A stretch of 64,000 bases of DNA from Ruegeria sp. HKCCD4315 (GTDB lineage Bacteria; Pseudomonadota; Alphaproteobacteria; Rhodobacterales; Rhodobacteraceae). Positions 34,340 through 42,996 of this stretch are shown here, piece after piece. Location of the stretch: the NCBI RefSeq assembly GCF_013112245.1, contig NZ_WVRN01000001.1:2484501-2548500 (forward strand), read 5' to 3'. Both the position numbers and the translations under genes were made by a program. The notes below the pieces were generated by a model. The model was not told where the DNA came from and made no database searches. It worked only from the letters and a program-made list of their open reading frames with translations. Within the stretch, counting starts at the first letter, position 1. Every line of letters begins with the position of its first letter.

Positions 34340-35284
34340 ATGGCAGAGCTACGCGAAATTGGCAAGACTGGGATACGGGTTCCTCGCATCGGGTTTGGAT
34401 CGACGGGGTTGGGAAGTATCCCGGAAATCTATGGGTATGAAGTTGAGGAAGACCGCGCGATTGATACAATTCGGGCAATTCTTTCGCAGCCAAATGCGTT
34501 CCTGGACACTTCCCGTTGCTATGCCATGGGACGAAGTGAAGAGCGCATAGGCAAAGTCATTCGTGAGCTTGGTGGTTGGCCGGAAGGGCGAGTGCTTTCC
34601 ACCAAAATCGACCGGGACATGGAAACCGGTGCTTTTGATGGTTCTCAGGCACGTAGATCATTCGAGGAAAGTCTTACGGCCTTAAGCGTCGACAGCGTTG
34701 ATATACTCCACGTCCATGATTTCGAATATGCAAGTGACCTATCTGAGGTCAAAGGGCGGGGTGGCGCGATTGAAGAGTTGTTCCGTATCAAGGAGGAAGG
34801 TCTGGCCAAGGCGGTCGGAATCGCGGCGGGACGTATCGACTTGATGATGCCAATTTTGGAGAGTTGGGATTTTGACGTGGTCCTAACACACAACAGGCAT
34901 ACTGTGGTAAACGATAACGCGGCACCTCTAATAAAACTCGCGAAATCACGAGGCGTTTCGATATTGAACGCGGCACCGTATTCCGGAGGTGCACTGGCCC
35001 GAGGCAGCGCGATCCATCGCTTTTATGTCTATCGACCTGCAGATGATGAAGTACTTGCGCCAATACGTGCTGTTGAAGAGGTATGCGGGCACTACGATGT
35101 CCCAGTCGGAGCGGTCGCGTTGCAATACTCTTTAAAAAACGACGACATTACTTCGACGGTTTGCGGAGTGACATGGCCTCAGCATGTTCAACAGGCAATG
35201 GAATGGGCAGAGTGGCCCATCCCTGAAGGCGTTTGGGACGACCTCGCCAAGCTCGGGAGTTCTTCGGAGAATCCTGAGGCTTAG
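34340..35284 (+). CDS. Aldo/keto reductase
   Basis: TIM-barrel oxidoreductase of 314 aa. The catalytic tetrad is visible: Asp in FLDTSRCY, Tyr in RCYAMGRSE, Lys in STKIDRD, His in LHVHDFEY. Close in outline to the L-fucose/D-threo-aldose dehydrogenase group. Substrate is not determinable; no obvious operon partners. It is the last gene before the phage-like remnant. Confidence 0.87.
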   Translation: MAELREIGKTGIRVPRIGFGSTGLGSIPEIYGYEVEEDRAIDTIRAILSQPNAFLDTSRCYAMGRSEERIGKVIRELGGWPEGRVLSTKIDRDMETGAFDGSQARRSFEESLTALSVDSVDILHVHDFEYASDLSEVKGRGGAIEELFRIKEEGLAKAVGIAAGRIDLMMPILESWDFDVVLTHNRHTVVNDNAAPLIKLAKSRGVSILNAAPYSGGALARGSAIHRFYVYRPADDEVLAPIRAVEEVCGHYDVPVGAVALQYSLKNDDITSTVCGVTWPQHVQQAMEWAEWPIPEGVWDDLAKLGSSSENPEA

Positions 35285-35527
35285 AGTCGATTTTCGGAAA
35301 GGATACTGTTCTACCAATTGACCGCTTTGGGCTCACTGCCGTCATCTGAGGCTTTTCGTCGGATGACCGGTTCGCCGCTCTGAGCGGCCATCCGCGCTGA
35401 TGTGGTTTAGGTGATGTCTTCGCATTGGCTTGTCTCTCACGTTTGCGCTTGGTCATCAGATCAACCCGTATTTCTGCGGCGTGGCTGGCCAGTCTTGCGG
35501 GTCGGTCTTGATCAGTTTGATGATGCC

Positions 35528-35806
35528 TTACAACCCGGTCGGCCAGCCGTGGTGGATGTGATAGCCGTTGATCTTGGCCAGCGTGCGCAAAGCCGTGTGA
35601 ACTTTGTGGGCGGTGTCTTGGTTGCCGTGTGATCCAATCAGTAACGCTTGGTCCATCCGTTCCTGTTCAACGAAGGTCTGAAGGTTCGACCGAAGCCAAA
35701 GCACATAGGCGATCCGTTGCAACGGATCGTTCGGCCATTCGAGCGGCTTGCCACCGTTGGCTAGGATCATTTCGCTTTCGGTGATGTCCGACGGTAAGTG
35801 GACCAC
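35528..35806 (-). CDS. Small protein of phage-like remnant, unknown function
   Basis: Protein of 92 aa with no recognised domain; sequence is mixed alpha (PLQRIAYVLWLRSNLQTFVEQERMDQALLIGS, TAHKVHTALRTLAKINGYHIHH). The GTG start overlaps the stop region of the terminase-like gene (2 nt apart) and follows GGGGGG, so the two are one operon. Likely a phage-element protein by association. Confidence 0.6.
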   Translation of the reverse strand: MVHLPSDITESEMILANGGKPLEWPNDPLQRIAYVLWLRSNLQTFVEQERMDQALLIGSHGNQDTAHKVHTALRTLAKINGYHIHHGWPTGL

Positions 35807-35807
35807 A

Positions 35808-36305
35808 TTACCCCCCGTTGATCGCGTTATTCAGGAAGTCTTCGAAGCTGGTCACATTGTCGGGTGTGTCGGGGCTGGCGCTGGCTGTGTCGGGTGCTTT
35901 GACCGATGATGCCGCCAAGGCGATACCATCCTTGGTGCGCAAACCCAGATCGCGGGCCAGTGCCTGCATCTGTCGGCTTAGTTCCTGCTGATGTGCGTGG
36001 ATCGGGCTGCGTCCTGACGATCCGTTCACGTGCGTCACGATGGCGGGTGTCATCATGCACAGGATGCGGTTGTCGGCCATCTGCTGCGTCACGAACGCCA
36101 GTTCAACGGTCATGTTCAGATCGGCTTCGGTCCATTTGTCCGGTGCGGATCGATAGAGGTTCGCAAACGTACGCTTGCCCAGATCGTTCAACACTTCCAA
36201 TCCGGCCACATCCGGCACAGCCACGCTGGCGGGTTCGTCGGCCTGTGCGGCCTGTCGTAAGCCGGTCAGGCTGTCATTGCGTGTCTTGTGCTGTTTACGG
36301 GGCAT
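35808..36305 (-). CDS. Terminase-small-subunit-like phage protein
   Basis: Protein of 165 aa. The central segment FANLYRSAPDKWTEADLNMTVELAFVTQQMADN resembles P27-type phage terminase small subunits, which recognise DNA ends for packaging. No large terminase, portal or capsid gene follows, so it is a leftover or part of a satellite. It is divergent from the integrase with a 380-nt gap. Confidence 0.55.
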   Translation of the reverse strand: MPRKQHKTRNDSLTGLRQAAQADEPASVAVPDVAGLEVLNDLGKRTFANLYRSAPDKWTEADLNMTVELAFVTQQMADNRILCMMTPAIVTHVNGSSGRSPIHAHQQELSRQMQALARDLGLRTKDGIALAASSVKAPDTASASPDTPDNVTSFEDFLNNAINGG

Positions 36306-36687
36306 TCGTGCAAATCCTGTCTAATTGCGCGTAAATCATCCTGAATCAGTGTGTTCCAACGGTATTATTGTGGCGTCAAATTACTATCTGTTGCAAGATT
36401 TTTGCGTGAACCCCGGTCAAATCTGAAATTAGTACGAAAAGTTTTGGACCCACGCCGGTGACGAACTCCCTATCGATGCTTCACTCGACCCCCGCCCTAG
36501 ATCGATCAGCTACCGTCCATCAAACGTATATACATCGTCACGTCATCGATCAGTGATCAGTCATCATCGTTGCATTGCGTGAAGATAGTGATGGGGATGG
36601 ATGGTGTGTGCGTCACTGTGCGTGCGTCACATCAGATCACAATCAATCAACGAACAATCAGTCACGTGTCGCTGTCGATGCAAGCTA
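36306..36687. other. Intergenic region upstream of integrase
   Basis: A 382-nt gene-free stretch between divergent phage-like genes. Near its right end are repeated short words (ATCGATCAG, GATCAGTCATC, CAATCAGTCACG, GCGTCACTGTG, GCGTCACATC at about 36547-36670), which could be integrase or excisionase arm sites. No gene is seen. Confidence 0.35.
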
Positions 36688-37818
36688 ATGGCAACAGCAA
36701 CTGAAAAGAAACCGGGCCAATGGCTCATGCGGTGGACCGTCACCGACCCGGTGACGGGTAAGCGGTCCAAACGGTCGAAGATGTTCACCGGGTCCGGTGG
36801 CAAACGCGCAGCCGTGGCCGAAGCCAACCACATCGAAGCGACCGAACGGGCCGCACCAACGGCCACAGAAGGCCGCAAGACAACACTGCGGGGTTTCATC
36901 ACCGACAAGTGGTTGCTGCACGTGCGGGCGCACACGTCCGTCACCACAGCCAGGACGAATGAACAGCGGGTCGCGCGGGTTCTCGAATACATTGGCGACA
37001 AGCCATTGGACAAAGTGACCGGGCAGGTGATCGACGCAATGGTTGCCCAGATGGTGACCGATGGCGTTTCGGATTTCATGCGGCGTCACTTCTATGACGT
37101 GTTGCGCACCGCGCTTCGTCAGGCGCGAAAGTGGAAACTGATTTCGGGTGAACCGTGGATCGATGCCACGCGCCCAAAGATCACCAAGAAGCGGGCCAAG
37201 GTCGCATCGCTGGATGACAGCTACACCCTTGCCGATCACTTTTGGTTAGCCGGGAAACCCATTGCCGCGACCTATGTCGAAACCATCGCGGACAGTGGCG
37301 CACGACCGGGTGAAGTTCTCGCGCTGATGTGGGATGCGGTTGATCTGGATGCGGGTGTCATCGACATATGGCGGGCGCAGGAACGCATCAGTGCCAACCA
37401 TTACCAGATCAAAGAAACGCCGAAGAATGATGTGTCCGTTCGCCGGGTCGCGCTGTCACAGCGGACCATCGCATCGCTGCGGAAACTGAAGGCGCACCAC
37501 GCAGAACTGCACCTAGCTTCGGGCGGCATCTGGCCGAAAGACGGGCTGGTCTTTCCGTCGCAGTCCGCACAGCTTTGGACGGTCCGACAGGCGGGTCAGG
37601 TCATCAAACGGATGGCGGACAAGCACGGCCTGACGACGGGCAGCTACAGCAGGCGTCACGGCATGGCGTCGGAAATGCTGGCCCATCAGGTGCCGGTCGC
37701 GGTCGTCTCGGAACGCATGGGACATGCTAGCAACAAACAGACCTTGGACACATACACGCACGCCCTGCCCCAGCACGCGGATGCTGCGGTCGATTGGCTC
37801 AACAACCGGGGCAAGTAG
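36688..37818 (+). CDS. Tyrosine site-specific integrase (phage type)
   Basis: Integrase of 376 aa with an N-terminal arm-binding/SAM-like domain (RAHTSVTTARTNEQRVARVL) and C-terminal catalytic domain: Arg in DSGARPGEVLALMW, His/Arg box YSRRHGMASEML, GHAS and the nucleophile Tyr in TLDTYTHALP. The ATG at 36688 is the first with family-like sequence after it. Its gene ends 100 nt before the tRNA-Gln 3' half at 37918, the expected position relative to an attachment site. Confidence 0.87.
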   Translation: MATATEKKPGQWLMRWTVTDPVTGKRSKRSKMFTGSGGKRAAVAEANHIEATERAAPTATEGRKTTLRGFITDKWLLHVRAHTSVTTARTNEQRVARVLEYIGDKPLDKVTGQVIDAMVAQMVTDGVSDFMRRHFYDVLRTALRQARKWKLISGEPWIDATRPKITKKRAKVASLDDSYTLADHFWLAGKPIAATYVETIADSGARPGEVLALMWDAVDLDAGVIDIWRAQERISANHYQIKETPKNDVSVRRVALSQRTIASLRKLKAHHAELHLASGGIWPKDGLVFPSQSAQLWTVRQAGQVIKRMADKHGLTTGSYSRRHGMASEMLAHQVPVAVVSERMGHASNKQTLDTYTHALPQHADAAVDWLNNRGK

Positions 37819-37917
37819 GTGTCCAGTTTGGTGTCCATAGTGTCCACGCGCATTGGACACTTGTGCCGCACCTGTTGATTTTTGTGCAATAAAAACAACT
37901 ACATGAGCACAATGGAC

Positions 37918-37966
37918 CGGTTTTTGGTACCGTGTATCGTAGATTCGAATCCTACCACCCCAGCCA
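37918..37966 (+). other. Attachment site: 3' half of tRNA-Gln(TTG)
   Basis: From the 3' part of the anticodon stem-loop (CGGTTTTTGGTACCG, anticodon TTG) through the T-arm (GTAGATTCGAATCCTAC) to the acceptor 3' strand CACCCCA, discriminator G and CCA, the sequence is that of tRNA-Gln. The 5' half is absent, so it is not a functional gene but a duplicated 3' end created by integration. One T-stem pair is mismatched (A-C). It lies between one integrase and the remains of another. Confidence 0.75.
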
Positions 37967-38022
37967 CCTTTTCCAGAAAAGCCAGGAAAATAAGGGGCGA
38001 CAGAGCCTCCGGAAAATCCAAT

Positions 38023-38062
38023 GTGTCACAGCATTCGGAAACTGTGACACATGCTGTGACAC
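38023..38062. repeat. CTGTGACAC repeats beside att site
   Basis: Three copies of the 9-mer CTGTGACAC: inverted at 38023-38031, direct at 38042-38050 and 38054-38062. Such clustered repeats next to an attachment site and the start of an integrase gene are typical of integrase/excisionase arm sites or an operator. They precede the broken integrase. Confidence 0.5.
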
Positions 38063-38100
38063 CGCCAGCAAGAAATCGACCCGGCGCGCGGTCGCGCAAA

Positions 38101-38220
38101 CCCCGTTATTATGCGGGCCCCTACCTCATGCGCCGCGGCCGTATTTTCTATTTCCGAAAACGCCTGCCAAAAAAACTATCAAACCAGGTCCCAAACCAGT
38201 TTCTTTGCCTGTCGCTTTGA
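38101..38220 (+). pseudogene. N-terminal fragment of a second integrase
   Basis: Reads PRYYAGPYLMRRGRIFYFRKRLPKKL and ends FLCLSL followed by a stop. YLMRRGRxFYFRRRLP and FLCLSLRT are the conserved N-terminus of DUF6538-type phage integrases of Rhodobacteraceae. Everything after that point is lost. It lies on the right side of the tRNA-Gln repeat, marking a second integration event at the same site. Confidence 0.65.
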
Positions 38221-38354
38221 AACCGTGCAAGTGCACCGCTCGCAATGCCCGGTCCGCCAAGCCTCGGATATAAGACTTGCCAGCCAAGACGGGTCGGAGC
38301 ATCTACAGACTGAGCTGTAACTGGTGCGGTGAGGATATGCTTCCCTCGGCGTAC

Positions 38355-39077
38355 TCAGTTATTGTCCTCCGCTCCACCTTCCCAGCGCTGCAGATCCTCT
38401 TCGGACATTGGCTCGAGAAAGTCGGGGGAAGAAAGCCGAGGTAACCCGGATCTATACGCGTGGGCCATATTTGCGGCATCTGCGCCTGCTCGATGTGTTG
38501 TTGGACGCTCCGCTCGCGTTTCGTAGACTTGCTCGATCGCACCGGGTGCAACAACGCCGTCTTCCTGAGAAAACGAGACCCAGACGATCCGGTCAAAGTC
38601 ATCGATCTGCCTCGCACGTTCACCGAGCGTTGCGAGAAGACAGTCAAGCCAGCGTTGGTCGAGCTCAGGAGCGTCGCTGACAAGGACGTTATCGCCTACA
38701 ATTTCTTTCAACCAGCGTGCTACATCTTCCGCGGGTTCCGCCGTCTTCAAGGCGCTGAAAGGAATATTTTGTACGGCAGCGCTTTTCTCTGACCAATCAT
38801 CGAGCAACCAGTCAGGATCTGGCTGTATGAGCTTGCTTTCGACAACGACGTCTTGCTGTTCGATCCACGCAATACCAAGTTCGATCGGCCAGCTTTCAGG
38901 GCTAAACGAGGATGCCTCGAAGTCGATGAATACGAGCTTTTTCGGATAGACTATTTTCCCATGCTCATCGAGCCCGACACCGAGACCAAGGGAGCGACGT
39001 TTGGCGAAAAATGCTTCTTCTTCCGGCGTCGGCCGGCTGATAGAGTGCAATAGGTTTTTCAGGTCATCCTGAGACAT
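38355..39077 (-). CDS. DEDDh-type 3'-5' exonuclease domain protein
   Basis: Protein of 240 aa with an exonuclease fold: motif I VFIDFEASSF (Asp-x-Glu), motif II LVSDAPELDQRWLD, motif III THRAGADAANMAHA (His...Asp). This is the DnaQ-like nuclease set. A 30-residue Glu-rich N-terminus precedes it. DnaQ-fold stand-alone proteins trim nucleic acids; the target here is unknown. It is isolated between integrase remnants and the catabolic cluster. Confidence 0.72.
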   Translation of the reverse strand: MSQDDLKNLLHSISRPTPEEEAFFAKRRSLGLGVGLDEHGKIVYPKKLVFIDFEASSFSPESWPIELGIAWIEQQDVVVESKLIQPDPDWLLDDWSEKSAAVQNIPFSALKTAEPAEDVARWLKEIVGDNVLVSDAPELDQRWLDCLLATLGERARQIDDFDRIVWVSFSQEDGVVAPGAIEQVYETRAERPTTHRAGADAANMAHAYRSGLPRLSSPDFLEPMSEEDLQRWEGGAEDNN

Positions 39078-39188
39078 GATCTTTCAGTGGCAAGTTGGGC
39101 TCAGACCCACAGGTTCCGGTTTTCGTCAAGTGTCATGGCAGGTTCTGCGGTTACGGGAATGCAACTTATCAATTGTGGGAACATCAAA

Positions 39189-39374
39189 ATGACAACGTGG
39201 GAAATCGCCTTCAATATTGCGGCCGCGGGAGCGACAATCATTCTTCTTCTTCACCTATGGCGGCTACTGAAAACGTGCGAGCGGGACCGTTCAAACGACG
39301 CTGAACTCGTGAAACAGTTTAGGGACACCGCGCCATATGACAATCTCGAAGACCTATTATCGAACAAAGAATGA
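39189..39374 (+). CDS. Putative small membrane protein
   Basis: Possible 61-aa protein starting MTTWEIAFNIAAAGATIILLLHLWRLLKTCERDR: a single membrane helix and a charged C-terminal tail (VKQFRDTAPYDNLEDLL). The frame is open further upstream; the ATG at 39189 starts just before the helix. No homologue recognised and the ribosome site is weak, so the call is tentative. Confidence 0.4.
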   Translation: MTTWEIAFNIAAAGATIILLLHLWRLLKTCERDRSNDAELVKQFRDTAPYDNLEDLLSNKE

Positions 39375-39805
39375 ATTTTGTTCGGTGACGAGTAAGCACC
39401 TCTCATCTGTCTTTTAACAGCACGAAAACCTCGAGTTCGGATCCCAGCATGTCGTCAATTAGGTCGCAGTGCTTGAACCGTGCTCCGTCAATCGCGCCCA
39501 GGCCCTTTGCCTTCCGGTCAGGCAACCTTGCCCAACTGGCATAACAGTACACTTACTGATCCAGTGCATGTGCGCTGGATCAGCCAAAATACAAAGCTTT
39601 TTTGAATTTGGATAGACATGTTCAATGAAGAGGTTCGCCTCAGGTTTTCTTTCTGTCTTTCTTTCAGCCAACGCCAATTGATGTCAGACCGCGACTAACC
39701 TTCGGCTTGCCATGGCAACCTTTGCAACACTAAGACGGGTATTTCCTCGAGCACGGATGTGCATTCGCACAAGAAACGGGACGCGCCTGAACGCGCCCAG
39801 TTTCG
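39375..39805. other. Gene-poor stretch before the catabolic cluster
   Basis: About 430 nt downstream of both the small membrane protein and (on the other strand) the TPP-enzyme gene. A 72-codon frame on the minus strand (39459-39677) shows no recognisable feature. I see no RNA gene or terminator-quality hairpin. Confidence 0.4.
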
Positions 39806-41587
39806 TCAAGTCGCGACGTGAGATATGTCTTTGTCCGGCGAGTATATGTCCAAAATGTTCCAATGTCCGGTCGTTGGTGTTGGGTTGTTGATCATTGGCA
39901 CATCGAGCACGGTTGGTTTGCCACTGGCGATTGCCGCTTCCAGTGCGGGCAACAGTTCGTCGGCAGCACTGAGCCTGTGCCCTTCCGCGCCGTAGGCTCG
40001 CGCTATGTCGGCATAGCCCGGTCCGTTTGCGGGCGCGGCGGCTGATCCGGGGAACGTGGTTCCATAGGTCAATCCGTAGTGCGCTTTTTGAAGGCCGGCG
40101 ATTGTTCCGAAGGCGTTGTTGTTCATAACCAGCCAGATGATGCCCAGATCGAGTTCGACGGCCGTTGCGAGCATCGACGGGTTTTGACCGAAGCCACCAT
40201 CGCCGACCAGACTGATCACCACGCGATCTGGCGCTGCCAGTTTCGCGCCGATCGCGCCGGGGGGGCCAAAGCCCATCGTGGCGAACCCGCCTGGGGTAAG
40301 TATTGAACCGGGCGTCAGGATATCGAACTGTTGCCCGACACCGTTCTTGTTCCACCCGACGTCCGTGGTGATGATGGCATCCTCGGGCAGTGCCTTGCGG
40401 GTGTCTGCCAGAATACGCTCGGGCATCATTGGAAAGGCCGATGAGGTCGCCATTTCCACGTTGTGCGCTTTGAAATCCGTTCGGAAGTCGGCGATCTTCT
40501 GTTCCAGAGCGGGGCGTTTGAAACCGTCCGGATACATCTCGCGGGCGACCCGGTTGAGGACGCGCAAAGCGGCATTGGCGTCAGCAACGACGCCGATCTC
40601 GGTGGGATAGTTCCGACCGATCTCCTGCGGCTCAATGTCGATGTGAATGACCTTCGAACCGGGAATGTTGAATGTGTATCCGGGATACCAGCTGGAACAA
40701 TCGGCCTCTTTGAACCGGGTTCCCACCGCAAAGATGTAATCCGCATTCAGGCAAGACTGGTTGACCAACTCGGTGCCCCAAAACCCAGTCATTCCCAGCA
40801 CAAGCGGATGGTCGTCTCGCAGCGCGCCTTTACCCATCAGGGAATGCGCGACTGGCAGACCCATATGTTCAACAAATTCTCGCAACTCCTCGCTGGCCTG
40901 TGCCAGAAGAATACCACCTCCGACATAGGCAACCGGGTTTTCGGCCTTCGCCAACACTTCGACGATCTCACGCGCTGTCTCGTCGTCAATCGATGGTTTC
41001 TTGAACGCGCGCGTGTTGTCGCGGATACGGTCGAAACTGTCCGAGGGGATCACCTCCGAAAAGACGTCCATGGGGACATTGACCAGTACCGGCCCGGGCT
41101 GGCCGCTTTCAGCGAGATGAAACGCCTTTTCCAAGATTTCGGCCATCAGGTCTGCGCGATCCACCCGCCAGGCACGTTTGACAAAAGGGCGGTAAATCTC
41201 CCACTGGGCCGCGTCTGCGTGCAGATTCACCTCCTGATGCGGATGTTTGCCGTAGTAATGCGTAGGAATGTCGCCTGCGATCACAACCATCGGGATACAG
41301 TCCAGCGCGGCATTGGCGACCCCGGTGGCACAGTTTGTCAAACCTGGGGAGAGGTGTGACAACACCACCGAGGCCTTGCCCGTCACGCGGGCGTAAGCGT
41401 CTGCCGCGTGGCTGGCGATCTGTTCGTGCCGCACCGTGACGAAATCAATCGGGCTTTCGGCCAAAGCGGCCAGAACCGCGATATTCGTATGTCCGCACAG
41501 GCCGAACACATGTTTGACCTCACGACGTTCGAGAAAGTCGATGATATGTTCAGCGACGGTTTTGCCTTCCAGTTTTGCCCCGTCCAT
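39806..41587 (-). CDS. Thiamine-diphosphate-dependent enzyme, acetolactate-synthase-like
   Basis: Protein of 593 aa with the three-domain ThDP plan: PYR domain with catalytic Glu in VTVRHEQIASHAADAYARVTGK (about residue 48), central Rossmann-like domain, and PP domain with GDGGFGQNPSMLATAVELDLGIIWLVMNN (Gly-Asp-Gly...Asn-Asn for Mg-ThDP). Family members join or cleave C-C bonds next to a carbonyl. Last of three genes; the ATG at 41587 overlaps the aldehyde dehydrogenase stop by one nt (TGATG). The reaction is unknown; its company with a CoA-type aldehyde dehydrogenase suggests 2-keto acid or hydroxyketone cleavage to an aldehyde. Confidence 0.82.
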   Translation of the reverse strand: MDGAKLEGKTVAEHIIDFLERREVKHVFGLCGHTNIAVLAALAESPIDFVTVRHEQIASHAADAYARVTGKASVVLSHLSPGLTNCATGVANAALDCIPMVVIAGDIPTHYYGKHPHQEVNLHADAAQWEIYRPFVKRAWRVDRADLMAEILEKAFHLAESGQPGPVLVNVPMDVFSEVIPSDSFDRIRDNTRAFKKPSIDDETAREIVEVLAKAENPVAYVGGGILLAQASEELREFVEHMGLPVAHSLMGKGALRDDHPLVLGMTGFWGTELVNQSCLNADYIFAVGTRFKEADCSSWYPGYTFNIPGSKVIHIDIEPQEIGRNYPTEIGVVADANAALRVLNRVAREMYPDGFKRPALEQKIADFRTDFKAHNVEMATSSAFPMMPERILADTRKALPEDAIITTDVGWNKNGVGQQFDILTPGSILTPGGFATMGFGPPGAIGAKLAAPDRVVISLVGDGGFGQNPSMLATAVELDLGIIWLVMNNNAFGTIAGLQKAHYGLTYGTTFPGSAAAPANGPGYADIARAYGAEGHRLSAADELLPALEAAIASGKPTVLDVPMINNPTPTTGHWNILDIYSPDKDISHVAT

Positions 41588-42996
41588 CACGCGACCTCCT
41601 GTCCGTAGAACTCACCGAACAGGTCCGGCTCCGAGGGGCGATCCTCAGGGATCGGGCGGCTGACCCAAGTGTAGTTCATCATATGTTTCATGGTGACGTT
41701 TTCATTGGTGATGTTGCCGCCCCAGATGCCGCAACCCAAGCTGCTGGTCATAGGCATGCCATTAGTCCAGGCACCCGCGTTGGCCTTGGATTGCGGCTGC
41801 CGCACCATCATGCGGCTGACCGGGGCCAAACGCGCGAGCTGATCGATGTGATCATCATTGTGGCTATAAATCCCGCAGGAATGGCCTTTACCCCCGGTGT
41901 TGTAGATCAGGCTGACCGTTTCCAGCGCGTCATCGAACGTGTCAAAGTGATAAAGCGCCATCAATGTGGTCAGCTTTTCCTTGGAGAACTTGTGCTGCGG
42001 GCCAATTTGCCCCTGATTTTCAACCATCAGAAACTTGCGATCTTCGGGAATGCTGAAACCGGCGACCTTGGCCGTTTGCTGCGGCGGACAGGCGATGGTC
42101 GGAAACGTACGGTTTCCCTTTTCGTCCCACATGGCCGCTTCGAGCATGGCCTTCTCTTCATCCGAACACAGGTAGCCGCCCTCGGCTTGAAGCGCCTTGA
42201 GCATATCGTCGTAAACTGAGCGCTGGATGATGATGTTGCCGTCGGCCGAGCAGCCCGACCCAAAGTCGGAGGTCTTTGAAATGCGAGTGTTCTGCGCGGC
42301 GATGTCCAGATCGGCGGTTTCATCGATGACGATGGACGAATTGCCCGCGCCAACGCCATAGGCCGGGCGCCCAGAACTGTAGGCCGCTTTGACCATCGGC
42401 TTGCCACCCGTTGCCAGAGTCAGGTCACAAATCTCCATGAGGTGCTGTGTTAACGGGATCGATGGTTTGCGGATCGACTGGAATAGGTCTTCGGGGGCAC
42501 CGGCGGCACGGCAGGCTGCGCGCATGACCTCGACCATCTCAAAGGTGGTATGGGCGGTTCGCGGGTGCGGGCTGAAGATGACCGCATTCCGGGCGTTCGC
42601 GGCGGACACGCCGGTCACCGGTGGCGTCATCGCAGGGTTGGTCATGGGAATCAAGGATGCGATCACACCCGCAGGTTTGGCGTATTTCACGAGCCCCTTT
42701 TCTTCGTCGACTTCGACGATCCCCGTCGAGGGCGTGCGCAGAACATCACGCAGCACCATGTGAATCTTAAATCGCTTCGCAGGGCGCCCTTCGCGATCTC
42801 CGATACCGCTTTCGTCCACGCCTTGCTGGGCCAGACGCGTGAAGGTCTTCTCGTTCCCAGCATACCACGCAATGGCCTGAGATAGACGGTCCAGCTTGTC
42901 CTGATCCCAATCCTCGATCTCGGCCATAGCAGCGCGGGCGCGTGCCAGCATATCGGCCGCCATGTTGCGGTCGTTTTCAGTGAGCTCTTTGCCCAT
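41587..42996 (-). CDS. Aldehyde dehydrogenase, CoA-acylating type (SauS-like)
   Basis: Protein of 469 aa of the ALDH superfamily. The catalytic Cys is in FGSGCSADGNIIIQ, and the nearby VIDETADLDIAAQ and GVGAGNSS are features of the acylating group (EutE, SauS, AdhE N-domain), which lack the general-base Glu of hydrolytic ALDHs and release acyl-CoA. Overlaps the isomerase gene by 20 nt and the ThDP gene by one, so the three are co-translated. Likely oxidises the aldehyde produced by the ThDP enzyme. Confidence 0.82.
   Translation of the reverse strand: MGKELTENDRNMAADMLARARAAMAEIEDWDQDKLDRLSQAIAWYAGNEKTFTRLAQQGVDESGIGDREGRPAKRFKIHMVLRDVLRTPSTGIVEVDEEKGLVKYAKPAGVIASLIPMTNPAMTPPVTGVSAANARNAVIFSPHPRTAHTTFEMVEVMRAACRAAGAPEDLFQSIRKPSIPLTQHLMEICDLTLATGGKPMVKAAYSSGRPAYGVGAGNSSIVIDETADLDIAAQNTRISKTSDFGSGCSADGNIIIQRSVYDDMLKALQAEGGYLCSDEEKAMLEAAMWDEKGNRTFPTIACPPQQTAKVAGFSIPEDRKFLMVENQGQIGPQHKFSKEKLTTLMALYHFDTFDDALETVSLIYNTGGKGHSCGIYSHNDDHIDQLARLAPVSRMMVRQPQSKANAGAWTNGMPMTSSLGCGIWGGNITNENVTMKHMMNYTWVSRPIPEDRPSEPDLFGEFYGQEVA

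Noticed and set aside
35300-35345. Minus-strand sequence resembling a tRNA D-arm (CAATTGGTAGAAC)
   Set aside because: No anticodon stem, T-arm or acceptor pairing can be built around it. The adjoining CCGCTTTGGGCT word also occurs inverted near 60690, which suggests a small intergenic repeat rather than an RNA gene.
37918-37966. A functional tRNA-Gln gene
   Set aside because: Only the 3' half is present and a T-stem pair is mismatched; upstream sequence gives no D-arm or acceptor strand.
39459-39677. A 72-codon frame on the minus strand
   Set aside because: No ribosome site, domain or plausible composition; left as part of the gene-poor stretch.
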